From positions 1,011,001 through 1,075,000 of the forward strand of contig JARHVA010003263.1 of NCBI GenBank assembly GCA_037957365.1: a DNA stretch of 64,000 bases. Reading direction: 5' to 3'. The notes beneath the pieces were generated by a model. The model was not told the DNA's origin. It did no database searches and was given only the letters and a program-made list of their open reading frames with translations. Shown here in pieces: positions 47,019 through 59,150 of the stretch (its first letter is position 1; every line of letters starts with the position of its first letter). The translations under genes and the position numbers were made by a program. The stretch comes from Torreya grandis. Its lineage: Eukaryota > Streptophyta > Pinopsida > Cupressales > Taxaceae.

Positions 47019-49850
47019 GACACATGTGCTTGTGTGGATGAGTCTTGATTCACTGCTTGTTTCCTATTTTGATTGATTTTGGATGCAAAACCCTAGACCT
47101 CCATGTTATTAGGGGTATTTAAGGAGCACAAGTCAAAAAAGTGTAATGTTTGCTAGATACGCTAGACGTGACCTCAACCCCCAGTGTGTTGAGACTTGCC
47201 TACATACCAATACCTTGAGAGGGGATTGAGCCTGATGAAGTTATCCAACTTAAGTGTTTGGTGCAAGTGAAAGTGAATGCTAGTATGAGTGTCAGCTTGA
47301 ATGTTTTGAGTATGCGTGAGATTGGAAATATGAGTAATCTGAGATTGGGATTATTTTATATGGATATGTGTAGAATTAGGGTAGAATATGGATTAATGAC
47401 CTTGAATTGTACAACTTATTTTTGAGATTATTTGTGTGTATTTGCATCTAATTTCCTTCTAGTGGTTAAAAGGATAAAAGTGGTGTATATATATTAATCT
47501 GGTGCTTTTAAAGATATGGAATATGTCTAAGTTGACCCTAAGGTGTCTTAAAAATTATAAATGTGTCTATTGGGGGAGAAAAGAGGTAAGGGATAGTAGT
47601 GTAGCCCCTTGGTCACTAGCACAATGCGCTAGTTTGCCAAGGATTGTGCTAGTGTCTAGGTGGCAAAATCTAGTGCACTAGGGGCCTAGATACCTCAAAG
47701 ATGGTCTGAGACTTATTTTGGTACATATGGGGCTGGGTTAGACCCATACAAAAGCTAGATAAGGATTGAAATAGGCCTTAAGATAGATCTAGGACTAAGC
47801 CAGGGATAGGGTGGTCTAAAGTGACACTCATTGTACTCAAGTGACATTTTATATGACAATAGCATGCATAAATATGAACATTTATTGGCTAAAATCATCA
47901 TTCAACCTCATGGAGACATTGTCCTCATTTCTACCATTAATATGAAATTCTATGGAATGATCCTAAGTAAAGGAGAGAAATATTTACAAATTGATGAAGG
48001 TTTCCTTCACTTGGATCTTTTGGTTGTGGAAAAAACTTTTGATCTTACAGGTTTGAGATTTTTTGTGTCTCCATTGCTAAGATTCTTACATAATTCAAGG
48101 AGTGGCATATTTTCATAAAGTTGAGTAAAGTCATGCAACTGGTTGGAATTATTAATTGTCACTTGGCCATGGAACTATATGACCTTATGTGTAGTCTAAC
48201 TAATTAGCCAAGTTTTAAATATCCATGTGCAATTTCAATTATCTAATGTGTAATCATGCTACTTATTTTAACTACTTATATCATTATTTTGTTCCCAGTG
48301 GTCTATAATGCATGAATCTAATAAGTAACAAAATATCAGTGTAGGTCATGTTGTTATTCATTTGAATTATGAAAGAGTTTTCATAATTGTGTAATTTTTG
48401 TGTCTCTTGTGGTTCTCACTGACATGTTTATTTAAGCTTTGAGAAGACTTCATGGACCAATGGAAGGAACACAATAACTAGACTTGATTTATCACAGTTT
48501 TTAATATTCCTTTTCATCCATTTTTTCCTTTGAGATCTCTATTCACTTTGCATATTTCATAGAGGTCTCCAATATCATGCATTTTGGTGGATGTGTTAAT
48601 AAAATTATGTGTGTGTATGTAAAATTATGAAAACTAAGCCTACAAGATTTAAATGTCATTGTTCATTCATATTTGTTGAAGTCTTTGTCTAAATTTTGAG
48701 TAGCATATGATTGTGTTGCTAATGACAATAAACTTAGGTAAGATAATCATGGTGGACATGTCTGCTATCTAGATGTATGTTCTTTGGATCTTATTGTATC
48801 TAATATTAACATTTCAGAATATTGTAGGGTCTCTTGCCTTTGCCTAGCATAGTCAAAAGATTAAATATTAGATCACCTCTTGTAATTTTTGCTTTATGTT
48901 TCACATGATTTTTAAGGACAAATGATTGATGCCTCATTACAACGATATCAACATTGTTTATATTGTTTTTTTGAGGGACCTTTAGAGGATCTATCCTGAG
49001 AGCCAACAGACCCCTAAACACTTCTGACATAGGGAGACACCTAAGGTAACCAACATTATGTGGGTTTATTTATGATGTCCTAAAAGTGAAAAATAAGGAT
49101 TTGATATATAGAGAATGTTTTTTTAGGATTATGAAGGTGTCACAAGGTTGATCTTGAATATATATGTCTAGGGAATATAGGTGGCTAATGCAATATATGG
49201 GTAGAATGATGGAGGATAAGTGTAATATATACACACACACATTTTCCAAGTATGTCAAAGTTGATATTTCCAAAGTGAAAAATGCTAAATATAGGTGTCC
49301 ACACCTATCAATTGTAAATGGGTTAAAAGATGGACATGGGATCCAATTTTTTATTAGGGAAATGGTATGCTAACTTGATAAGTTCTCCATGACCCCTTCT
49401 ATATGTTAAATTAATATGTTGAAGTTGGTCTACGTGACTTAGGGACAACTAAATGAAATTACCATGAATGGTTTATCATTAGTGTAGAAACTAGCTAATT
49501 CATAACTTGTGGAAGATTCAAATCATGTATAAGGCCCTTAGATGAAATATGTAAACTTTTTAAAATGACCTAAGACAAGTTAGTATAGCGATGCCCTTGG
49601 ATATTTTCTCAATAAAAGGTGATAAGTATGAATTGTAATCAATCATGTGAAAGGTTATCCATACAACATTTTATGGCTTGTTACTTTTACAACATGAATT
49701 CCTATGAGTCGATCTTGACCCTATTACTTCCACTTAAAGATGTTTGTTATTTAGGAAGGAGAACGGTTGTTTATAGAACCATTTTCCTAGTGTGCATGTT
49801 GCATAATGAGTATGAACTCTTGAGATGAGACATGTAAGATGAAAATTTGG
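47019..49850. other. degraded repeat DNA, no gene confirmed
   Basis: Right flank of the Athila-like insertion. It holds a stem-loop-like motif at 47197-47246 (ttgcctacatacc ... tgatgaagttatcc) shared with 63536-63579, and paired words around agtgcac and ctagtgtc at 47615-47690. Plus-strand frames at 47831-48118 (IDEGFLHLDLLVVEKTFDL) and 49164-49373 (MSREYRWLMQYMGRMMEDKC) have plausible composition but no family I recognise; they could be scraps of a transposon gene. The first part may be the displaced right half of the second Tat-type element. Confidence 0.35.
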
Positions 49851-49859
49851 CATTATCGT

Positions 49860-50760
49860 TGGAAATAGAAAGTTTTAAAAGTTCAAAATTTTGGGTCTTT
49901 ATAGTCTGATAGTGAAAATCAAGGTATTTTGGTGATAAAGAGAGAATGCTAAAAACATGTGAGGAGTAGAGGGGATTGTCCAAAATTTCAAGTTCTGATT
50001 TTGGAATCCAAACTGTAAATTTCTATTTCTAGAAAGTGTCATGTAGGAAAAATCTATTTTGATCAATTTGTTCATCTAACAAGTGAGTTCAAAAACTTCA
50101 CCCAATTTTTGTGACTTCACTCAAATCAATGGGGAAAAAAACTTATATTTCTTTCCCTAGTTGAGCATATAGATCTAGAACTCATAAGGAAATCAATAGA
50201 AGTTTTGGGGCTTGTGTTATAAAATAGAATAATTGAGCTAACTTGGTATTTACATGTCCATTAATGGTGTACAATATCAAACAATTTACACTCCAATTAA
50301 TGCATAAATTCATCAACTAAGAAAACGAGTGGAATGTAATGTGTTGCTAACATGAACTTTAGTACTATAATGAATGCCCTAATGATTGTATGATTTCTTT
50401 AAATACTTGTGAATACTTAATAGATTCATATAAACAATAAAAGAACTATTTTCTTTGTTAGACAATTGCATGATTGATAATAAATAGATCTAAATATAGA
50501 TCCCTAAATGCACTAGGGTGATTGTGTTTCTATAAAAAAAACTTTAATTCAAGTTAAGAACATATTGGTGCATAAACCGACATCTAATAGTCAAAAAAGT
50601 AAAAAATATAGAAAAGGGTCACATGGGATGAGGGGTAAAATAGCTTTGAATAAGTATGCGAGAATTGGACACTTGATGTTCTAGGAATACCAAAAACGTC
50701 AAGTCCACATTTATGGTTGATAGAGTAGAATAGTGAAAATCTTGAGGAGGGAGGTGATAA
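49860..50760 (+). repeat. dispersed repeat, copy 1 of a direct pair
   Basis: Collinear with 57070-57960 in the same orientation. Shared landmarks are agtctgata...gaaaat (49909 and 57089), cctagttgagcatatagat versus cctagttagacaggtagat (50155 and 57342), gctaacatgaactttagtac with ataatgaatgc (50346 and 57525), and gcactagggtgattgtg versus gtactagggtacttat (50510 and 57686). It is non-coding and clearly diverged. It could be a degraded LTR pair or two copies of a non-coding repeat. Confidence 0.65.
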
Positions 50761-52250
50761 CAACTAGAAAATACTATGAGAATGTGTGAGGAAAACTGAA
50801 AGTCAATAATTATATCAATAATATATAATTTAAACTAATAATCAGCAATTACAATGATATACTAAAAATATACAATTTAACAACTAATCAATATGAAGGA
50901 ACCTTTTTGCCCTTTTTTCAATATTTATAATAACCAAAACCAAAAGACAAAAGATATTAATGAGATATGTCAAAAATGTATGAGATTATTTGGGGGAAAA
51001 AAACATATTTATTCAATTCTAAAATTGTAACATAGAGTTATAAATAAATATGTATTTTTATAGGGTAGGTATTTAATTTGATATTTTGTATTTATATACA
51101 TGGTCGGATGGGATGAAGAAATGGATCGATATCACTTCATCACTTGTTTCTTTGTGTTTTAGTGATTTCGACTCTGAATGATTAAAAAGCTAATAATAAC
51201 ATTTGTGTTTTTGTCGGCCACGACAAAAGGGCGTGTTTCCATTATGCGAGCAACAATCCCAAATAATTGATGCTCCTAAAGCCACTTTTAATGCTGTCGT
51301 GAGCAATAGTAAGTAAGTATAAGTAATTCGATTTTATAATTCCGACCGAACGAACCAAATGCCTGCCTTTATGCCCACTTTTCTCTTGATAGATTTTTAT
51401 CAAACCATTCGGGCTGTTTATATTCTAAAAATTAGATAATATTTGGATTACGGTGGCTTCACTAACTCTCTCTTATAAACCTAGCATGTCATTAGAGATC
51501 TTTTATAATAATTGAATATAAAGTTTTGGGTATAAATACGTGTGTTTTTAACTTTATATGTTTTGTATGTCATTGTTTTCTATATATGTTTAGATAAATA
51601 AATTTTATATCCAAACTTGTTTTAATTGGAGATGAGATTTAATGGCCTGTGTCTTTTATCAAAGGAAAATTTGAAGATAGTCAAACAAATATTTTAAGTT
51701 GTCATTTTTATAATTTATAAATTAAAATTAAAATAGTCAATTAGATCAATATTTTGATTGAGAATATGTTATATATTTCGTTAAATATAATATAATAAAT
51801 ATTTGATCATAAGGTGGGTGGTATGAAAGTAGACTCAAAGTAAAATGTATTGTAGAAATCAAATCAATATATTAATAAGGCAACTCAGTCTAAGTTTTTA
51901 TAATTCTATCCTTCGTAAAATTATATAAAATGTAAATATGTTTATAATTGAACAACACATTTCTATTAATAATACACGATATACATTATTAGTCATACAA
52001 AAATGAATAGATAAAATCACACACTTGAATATCAAGTTGGTTTCATGACCTAGAAAATAACTATATGTTGAACTTATCAAAAAACAAAACTTAAATTTTA
52101 CAATAGATAATGTCTTTTCAACCAAAAAAATGAACATAACCAAAGTGAACATAATAAATACTCTAGCACCAAGTAATAAGGCATAAACATCAACCCATAA
52201 GAGTAATGAGCAAGGGAAACAACGGTAGAGGATCATTAGGGTTAGTATCC
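50761..52250. other. no gene recognised; low-repeat segment
   Basis: No repeat family seen. At 51140-51420 the sequence is richer in CpG (gtcggccacg, gcgtgtttcc, attccgaccgaacgaacc) than the transposon-derived DNA around it, hinting at less methylated, possibly non-transposon DNA. A 127-codon minus frame at 52281-51898 is hydrophobic, Cys/Phe-rich and not recognised; probably chance. Confidence 0.4.
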
Positions 52251-52257
52251 CATCCTC

Positions 52258-52335
52258 CCCCATCAGCCCCCCCCTTCCCACCCTCCCACCCCCCCCCCCC
52301 CCCCCCGAAAAAAATAAGAAAAAAAAAATGACTTC
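52258..52335. repeat. C-rich tract followed by A-rich tract
   Basis: A run of C broken only by short tt/a (about 52266-52306, the last ~19 bases pure C) followed by gaaaaaaataag and an A run. This is low-complexity DNA. The pure C run is a likely site of length error or polymorphism. Confidence 0.8.
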
Positions 52336-52489
52336 TAGTATGCAAATCCATCAAATCAAGGGCAGACTCCCAACAATAATTGCTCTTATTTTCTTCCTTC
52401 CTAGGATCCTATCTATCAAAAAATAGTTGCTACCACCACCGCCACGAATGTTGTGAGTTCACGAAGGCCTCCATGCACACAGATAATTG

Positions 52490-53750
52490 CTACAACACTT
52501 GTAATTTAAGTGGAGACTTTCTCAGGTGCCAAAGCAATAGCCTCAAGAGGGAAATTAATAGTGAGGAGAGTCTTGAAGAATTCAATTGACAACACAAGGA
52601 AACTCCCCCAGTGATCCAGTAAAGTTTGGAGCTACTCCACCTCCAACCGAACCTTCTCGACATACACATGAATTTGTAACATAACAATAGATATTACTTG
52701 AACCCTATTAGTAACTAAAAAAACCATCCATCATAACATGATTGCAAGTAGTGTTATTCTTATCTTTCCATAATTGAAATGAAATTTCAAAACAAAAGAT
52801 ATGAAGAAATTACAAGTATTGTTTAGGTATCATGGTCAAGTCCCTTAAGAGCACTATTTTTCAAGTGAAAAACTCTAGACAAAATAGATGAAAGAGGGTG
52901 TGAATCCATTTCCAAGTAGATTGAGCATGTTTGTAGAACTCCAAAATGTGCTTTAAAGATTTAGGGTACTGGTAAACTAAGCAAACAAGACGAACCAAAT
53001 GTAATTGAATCAAGTAGTTTTCAATTGTCAGACCTTGGTGTATGATGCACCAAAAGAAAATGAACTTTTTTGGGTTAAACAATGGAAAATCAAAATTTGG
53101 AAAATCTACATTTCCACACTTTCTCATAAGACTTAACTTCCCAATGAGTATTCAAGGAATCCACTTAAATGTGTTGAGAGGAAATCTGTTGATAACCTAA
53201 ACAGGGTTTATACCAATGAAAAGGGGTCTCATCAATCTATTTTTAATATGTTCACCATGTGGCAGGTGACTAAACATAAATTTTATGCAAATGCTCATCT
53301 AGAAAGGTATCTAGAACTTCCATAATTTATGTAAATACTCATCCAGAAAGGTATTTTGTACTTCTATAATTGAATCCTAGGCATTGGCCTGCAACTCAAA
53401 CTTATCATGTATAATGGCAATCCAATCCCTTGTGCATTTACAAAACAAATCTAAGATGACCTTTATGGCATTTTTGAATAGGCGTAGGATTTGAACCCAA
53501 GGGTCAATGGAAAAGGGGGCGTCATAATAAGACAACACTTGAGACCATCATAGAGAACAAGAATTCAAAGAAAGTCCAATTCTAAAGCCATCTTTATTCG
53601 ATATTAGATGTGGTCTAAGCATTTTCCAAGATTTACAAATACTTTAGCAACAAAGGGACCATTATTTTCAATTAGGCTTGTGCGAGAAAAGGAGATTGAA
53701 GATCTAACCCATTCTAAATCATTTTACCAAGAGTGTTCCCTTGAATAAGA
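52490..53750 (-). pseudogene. LINE (L1-type) ORF2 C-terminal remnant, minus strand
   Basis: Segment 53127-52861 reads FPLFNPKKFIFFWCIIHQGL, TIENYLIQLHLVRLVCLVYQ and STWKWIH, the zinc-binding RVT domain found after RT in plant LINEs (form: PKxxxFxWxxxxxxLxTxxxLxxxG...CxxC...ExxxHxxxxCxxxxxxW). The first Cys pair is degraded to CLVYQ. Upstream in sense (to ~53.7 kb) traces such as FVAKVFVNLGKCLDHI and LFCKCTRDWIAIIHDKFELQ continue in shifting frames. The domain is of the same kind as the plus-strand copy 0.9 kb to the right, so this is a second, older LINE insertion. Confidence 0.6.
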
Positions 53751-53940
53751 CAATCCCTAAGAAGAATTTTCTAATGCTACTCTCTTTCCAAAGAATAAAT
53801 TATCATTTGACACAAAGGGAAAGACCTTGAATTTTAATATAAAACAATAAAGCTTGAAACAAAATGAAACCAAAAAAAGGTTATCAATATTATATGGCAA
53901 TTAAATAATTGATAAAATATTAAAATAAAATTTAATAGAA

Positions 53941-54450
53941 AGTTGATTCAAAATAAAAATGACTTGGGGGGCTTGTGTGGAGCCCAAGCTTGCTCATTTT
54001 TATTGGTGTATACTGTACCAAGGCTTACCCATTGGTAGAAGACTCATCCAACTAGGAATTCACCTGCCTAGTTGCCTTTTCTGTGGTCACCTTGAGACTC
54101 TTCCTCATTTTTTATGGTACTATTTCAAAGCTCAAAGGGTTTGGACTTGGATCCATGATTTCTTCAGGGCTTTCTAGCCTAATTTTTTTCTTTGGTAGCA
54201 CATCCTACTTGGAGATAAACCCGTAATGCCCTTCAAATATACAGAAGTCTGGCATACTTTTAGAGTAGAGATTCTTTTCTGTGTTTGGAAAGAAAGAAAT
54301 ACTTATGTGTTTAATAATGCTTTTGCTGATTGTAATGTTTTCGCCTTAAACAAGTCCTCTATAATCTCCAGTGTTCTTTTGCATATTCAATTTCAAGCCA
54401 ATAAAGTGGTTATGGAGTTTAGGCACCTTCAGGATCTCCTCTCCCATTAG
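53941..54450 (+). pseudogene. 5'-truncated LINE, zinc-binding RVT domain and C-terminus
   Basis: 53959-54177 encodes WGACVEPKLAHFYWCILYQG then LPIGRRLIQLGIHLPSCLFC, GHLETLPHFLWYYFKAQRVW and TWIHDFFRAF: the RVT zinc-binding module with CxxC (CLFC) and a His (PHF), the final Cys being Tyr. After a TAG the frame resumes at 54226: MPFKYTEVWHTFRVEILFCV then WKERNTYVFNN, the conserved W-KERN-xxF stretch that follows in plant LINE ORF2. Only the 3' end of the element is present, as expected of incomplete target-primed reverse transcription. An aaaaatgac at 53955 and aaaaatatgac at 55095 may be the target duplication. Confidence 0.8.
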
Positions 54451-55105
54451 GAAGATACTCCTTGTGTAATGGCTCGGGGTCTGCCACCTCTGCCTAGAGA
54501 TCTCAGACTGGAGGATAGATTAGCTCTATCACCTTGTGGTGGGCATCATCGCAGTCGTTCCCAGTGTCGCTCTCATAGCAACACCCTGTACCAGTGCATG
54601 ACCCCTTCTGGGCAGTAGCGAGGGTGACAGTCGCCGCCTCCTTCCCTACTGGGTAGGATGGTTGGGATGCTTCTCCTCCTCCTCCTCTGTGCCCAGATGC
54701 TTGGGGGCACCACCTAGAGGCCGATCAGACGTGCTGGATAAGTTCCTCAAACTTTCTCTGGCCATTTCACCCACTTAGACATAGCAAGAAGATGATGACA
54801 GGGACACTACTCAAGCTACTAGCTAGAAGCCTATTCTAGATAGCAATGATTTGCCAAGCTCAGGCTGAGGTCCTAATGGTATGGATCCTCTACCTTCTAG
54901 CCTTGCTCTTGATGCTTAATGTTATCTTTTATTATGTGACTTATTCGTAAGCTTTGCCTAGTTGTTAGTGATACTTTTGTTTCTGCCTCCTAGACTTTGC
55001 CTAGTGTGATTATGTGACGTGCTCTCATATTGTCTATATTTTTTGTGAATTATTTATATATTTCTATTAAATTAATATATAAATATATTTCATCAAAAAT
55101 ATGAC
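54451..55105 (+). mobile_element. LINE 3' end: G+C-rich segment and A+T-rich tail
   Basis: Directly downstream of the LINE ORF2 remnant. 54470-54900 is the most G+C-rich stretch in the window (cagtcgttcccagtgtcgct, gtgacagtcgccgcctcctt, ctcctcctcctcctctgtgc). It is followed by a 3' untranslated tail with repeats of agactttgcctag / aagctttgcctag (~54950 and ~54992) and an end aatatatttcatcaaaaa, similar to the tail of plant L1 elements. No stop-free coding beyond 54450. The sharp return to A+T-rich DNA near 55106 sets the right edge. Confidence 0.65.
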
Positions 55106-57065
55106 CATAATATAATAATGTATATACTAAATAAATATTTCACCTTAAGATAATTTGAAAAGTCATCTTAAAATGACTTAAAACACAAAAAAAAATTTAA
55201 GAAAATTAATAATTTAAATTTTCTTAAAATTTTATTTATTTAACAAAGGAGAGGGATTAATTATTCGAAGGAGTCTACAAGTTATAATAAAATATATGCA
55301 TGAAAGAATTAATTTTTAAAATAAAAATGGATTAATAATTATTAATAAATATTATTGTATTATATTTTTTACTTAATAATATTTTGTAAAATTTATTCAT
55401 AACATAAAATAAAATGTACAATAAATAATTAACTATTCACGATTATTACTTTAATTTCATTTTTTATAAATCAATTGATTTTTTTATTTTTCCTCCAATT
55501 CAACACACTAAACTAAAATAATGATTATATATTAAATAATAAAAATATCTCAAAATTATATATACTAACAAAACCCCTACATGATTCTATACCCTCTGAA
55601 ATTAAAGTGTAGAGCAACTAGTACCTCTCGTTACATATTTTATTAAAAGGTAAACTAATAATAAATTTGCTTTTAAAAATAAAAATAAAGATAAATAAAT
55701 AAATTGATTGTAAACGTTTTTGAAAACTTATAATCCCGTGTAACATGCAATCAACCCCACAAAATTTCATGAGGCTATTTTATGTATAAAAGTCAATCCG
55801 CCGACAATAATATATGGTGACGTGTAAGAGATTTAAAAAATAATAATAATCCCCAATCGCCAAACAAGTTAACAAATATCTTAAATAATGAAATTCCACT
55901 ATCGTAATCTTTAGCGTCATTATAACTTATTAATTGCTTTTCTCGTGAAGAATAATAAATGCATACTATTTTTTTTATTTCATGGAAAATAAATACATGT
56001 CACTATATATATATATAATATTTATATATTTTTTATAAAAATTAATATTTATGAAATTGATGGTTGGGATTTTATATCTACATATCCCCTTAATAATTGG
56101 GAGGTTTGGAGTGACAAGTCGGAATTCTTTTTTATCTCCACCACTACTTGTTATTTCCATTGCCAAATATTTTTTTATGTATGATTTTGTCCATTCACTT
56201 TTTTTTTAATATAAACTTCAACAATATATTGTATTTTTGATATATAAGAAAAGTTTTTTTAACAAAAGAAAAAATTTAAATTGAAAATAATATAAAAGGT
56301 ATATTATGAGACATCTATCACAATAACAAATTTTAAATGAATTAGAATAAAAATTTATAGTGGAAATAACATCTTGAACTTGTCCCATTAATCATAATCC
56401 ACCAATGAACAATGAAATAAAATAAATTTTTATAAATTTTGTTATTTATAAAAATGAGAATTAAAACTTTTGAACATTAAACTTATAAATTTTATTAAAA
56501 AAAATTGTATTTTATTGATGAGTTAACTAATGCTATTTTTTTTAGGGTTTTATAGGTCCTTTGGTCTATATAAAAAAACATGAAATTTTACAAAATAACC
56601 AAAAAAAGGCCAAGTGGAATCGCCATGGCCAAACAAGAACCAAATTAACCAAACAGCGAAAAGCCTCAAAAAGATATAACAACAATGCTTTCAGACATCC
56701 GAATACCAACAACAACATCAAAGCTATCGGTTGGTGGGAAAATAGTCTAAAAGATTGATTGTTTTACCGTTTTTACATTTTTTCTTTTTTAACCTCTTGC
56801 CACGGTCCTCCTTCTGAGTTTACCACAACCAATTGCTTATCATGATATTTCTTAGTTTGACTTAAAGTGAACTTTCACTACCTTAGTAAGAATAATAAAG
56901 AGTTAAGAAAAGTTTAGATAAATGAATTACAATCAATTACAATATTGAATTAATTTTATAGGTCTAAAATAGATATAAAATAGTAATTATATTCAATTAA
57001 TTTTTTAAAATTCAAATAATAAAGATAAAATTTATTTTTAGAGATGTATCTTGAATATTGGTATA
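55106..57065. other. A+T-rich DNA, no gene found
   Basis: Very A+T-rich, with (TA)n at ~56002-56020 and homopolymer A and T runs. A more complex patch at 55730-55960 contains cgccgac, gacgtgtaag and ccaatcgcc and shows no repeat similarity in this window. A 65-codon plus frame at 56561-56758 (Lys/Asn/Arg-rich) has no recognisable family. Confidence 0.45.
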
Positions 57066-57069
57066 TTAA

Positions 57070-57960
57070 GTGAGAGTTGTCAAAGTCTGATAATGGAAAT
57101 TAGGGTTTTATGGCAAGACAATGAGAACCTTGAAAGATCGCGATGAATGGACGAGCTTGTCTAAACCATCAACTTGACATTTTTGGGATGTCCAAACCAT
57201 ACACTTAGCATTTTTGGTAACATTCAATATTTTAAAATTTATTTAAATAATTTCGTTTGTCAGATCTAGGGATCCAAAAATCTCACTTAGATTTATGAAA
57301 CTTCATCGAGTCACTAGGAAAATACACTATTTATCCTTTTCCTAGTTAGACAGGTAGATTTGAAAATGTAAAGAAAATAACATATATTTTGGGGGCTATG
57401 CCAAATAATAATGAAGCTACCTTAATATATTACAAGCCCCTCAACAATATAAAATATGAAAAACATTAATCGATAATTGTATTTATTCATTAGCCAAGAA
57501 AACTAGTGCAATATAAGGTATCACTAACATGAACTTTGGTTCTATAATGAATGCTCTGATGATCACTTTATTTCTCTAAATTCTTGATATATTCATCTGA
57601 ATAATAAATTAATTCTAATCCCTTCACTTGACTCTTCTTGAATGCCTCTAGATAGATCATAGATAGATAGTAGATGCCTAAAAGTACTAGGGTACTTATA
57701 AATTTATAGATGACTTAAATTTAAATTAATATTATATCATCAAGAAAGTTGAAATCCAATGATTGAGAAAGCCAATAGTAATAAGGGTCACCTTGGGCAA
57801 TGGGAAGATTAGCCAAAGGAACCCTCACATAACCATATGCTTGGCATTTTTGGCATGCCATAAACATCATGTCCATGTTTTTTGCAGAGGGAGTCAAACA
57901 TGTCTAAGTATAGGGGAATTGAAATGATGGTTGAAGGGTGATGGGATAATATTAGACACC
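57070..57960 (+). repeat. dispersed repeat, copy 2 of a direct pair
   Basis: Partner of 49860-50760. It contains two internal copies of a cttggcatttttgg-like word with ccaaaccat (57160-57230 and 57830-57870), and a tagatagat tract at 57651-57671. Confidence 0.65.
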
Positions 57961-58290
57961 TATGTTTGGTAGAAGATCATTTTGAATTATGTCTTTTTCA
58001 TGCTTTACCACACAACCTATTTATGTAGAATTGGCTCTTTTTCAAACATTTTCCCCTCACATTATAATTCTCATGGCCTTGAGACATTTATATTTCCTGA
58101 CAAACACCTTTACATACGGTAGTTTTTTATATCAAGATCCTATTCAATCATTGTTGGTTCAGTCTGATCTCTATTTCCAACTTGTTTGCCTATGATTCGG
58201 TAAAAATCAATGGTCCCTTTTATTTGTATAGGTGTAGACACTAAAATATGGTATTAAATTCTCAAAAATGTCAATATTTACCTAGCCTCA
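57961..58290. other. no gene found
   Basis: Left flank of the next element. A plus-strand frame at 57989-58195 is Phe/Leu-rich without a known family. The words ataggtgtagacactaaaat (~58229) resemble ataggtgttatacatatcaa in the right flank (~63082); I could not turn this into a clean target duplication. Confidence 0.4.
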
Positions 58291-59131
58291 TAATGGCTTC
58301 CATAGGATTAATTAAATTCAAATCTTTCAACTTTGTATTGATTCAAATCTGCCTTATTTTTACTTCTTGACCAATCTTTAGTCAACAACATTTATTTATA
58401 AATGCAATTATTCTTATCAGAATAATTTTATTCTCTAGATATATTGGTCTCAACAAGAATCATCTGCTTGTTATTTTCAGTCCTCTGACTTCAAAATTTA
58501 AGTTCTATTCATCAATTTCATTTACACCATGACCAATGTACTAGCAGAGTTTGTCACAAGAATAATGAAGATCAATCTAACTGAATCCTTATAAATAGAT
58601 TTATTTATTCAATTAGTGATTCACACTATTTTGGATTGTATCTATCTGAATTTATTGACCATATACTATCTATATCTCTGAACTAATTTTTACCTTAGTT
58701 TTTTTCTTACACATCTGCCATTTATCTTTAGGCTTCTGAATGACTTTCAAGGTCAGAACCAATCGCTTCTCCCAGTCATTAAAAACAATATTATATATAA
58801 AAATCATGTTTATTTATCTTGACGCTTTCATAACCTATGGCCATATTAAAGCGTTGGTTGTGCATGGTATTAAACAATTTCATATTTCATATGTGTTGTA
58901 TAAGCAGTTATTAAATCAAGACACCTTACACATTTTCTAATAATTATCAGAGAAATAGTATGCATTGGATCAATTAAACCACTATCTAAAACCATTTGTA
59001 ATTACTTAGTATTCATTCACCGTACTTGAGCATGATGGTCTTCCATATTATATTTGAATGGATTTGCACAACCAGTCGAACCTCTGGGAGCAGGCCTTTG
59101 GTCTAACAGCATTAACATTGTCGCCATATCA
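58291..59131 (-). repeat. 3' LTR of the 4.8 kb non-autonomous element
   Basis: 841 bp. The plus strand reads TAATGGCTTCCATAGG (partner TGATGGCTTCC) to GCCATATCA; the ancestral ends would be TGAT...ATCA. Long shared blocks, for example ggattaattaaattcaaatc, tatattggtctcaacaagaa, gccatattaaagcgttggtt, with scattered single-base changes. Confidence 0.9.
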
Positions 59132-59150
59132 ATTTTTGTTCTTTTCTTTA
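59132..59150 (-). other. PPT of the 4.8 kb non-autonomous element
   Basis: Sense strand AAAGAAAAGAACAAAAAT followed directly by the LTR start TGATATGG. A purine-only run with a single C at the LTR edge. Confidence 0.65.

Noticed and set aside
51898..52281. 127-codon minus-strand frame as a membrane protein gene
   Set aside because: Hydrophobic by composition, no start context or homologous motif, ends in low-complexity C-rich DNA.
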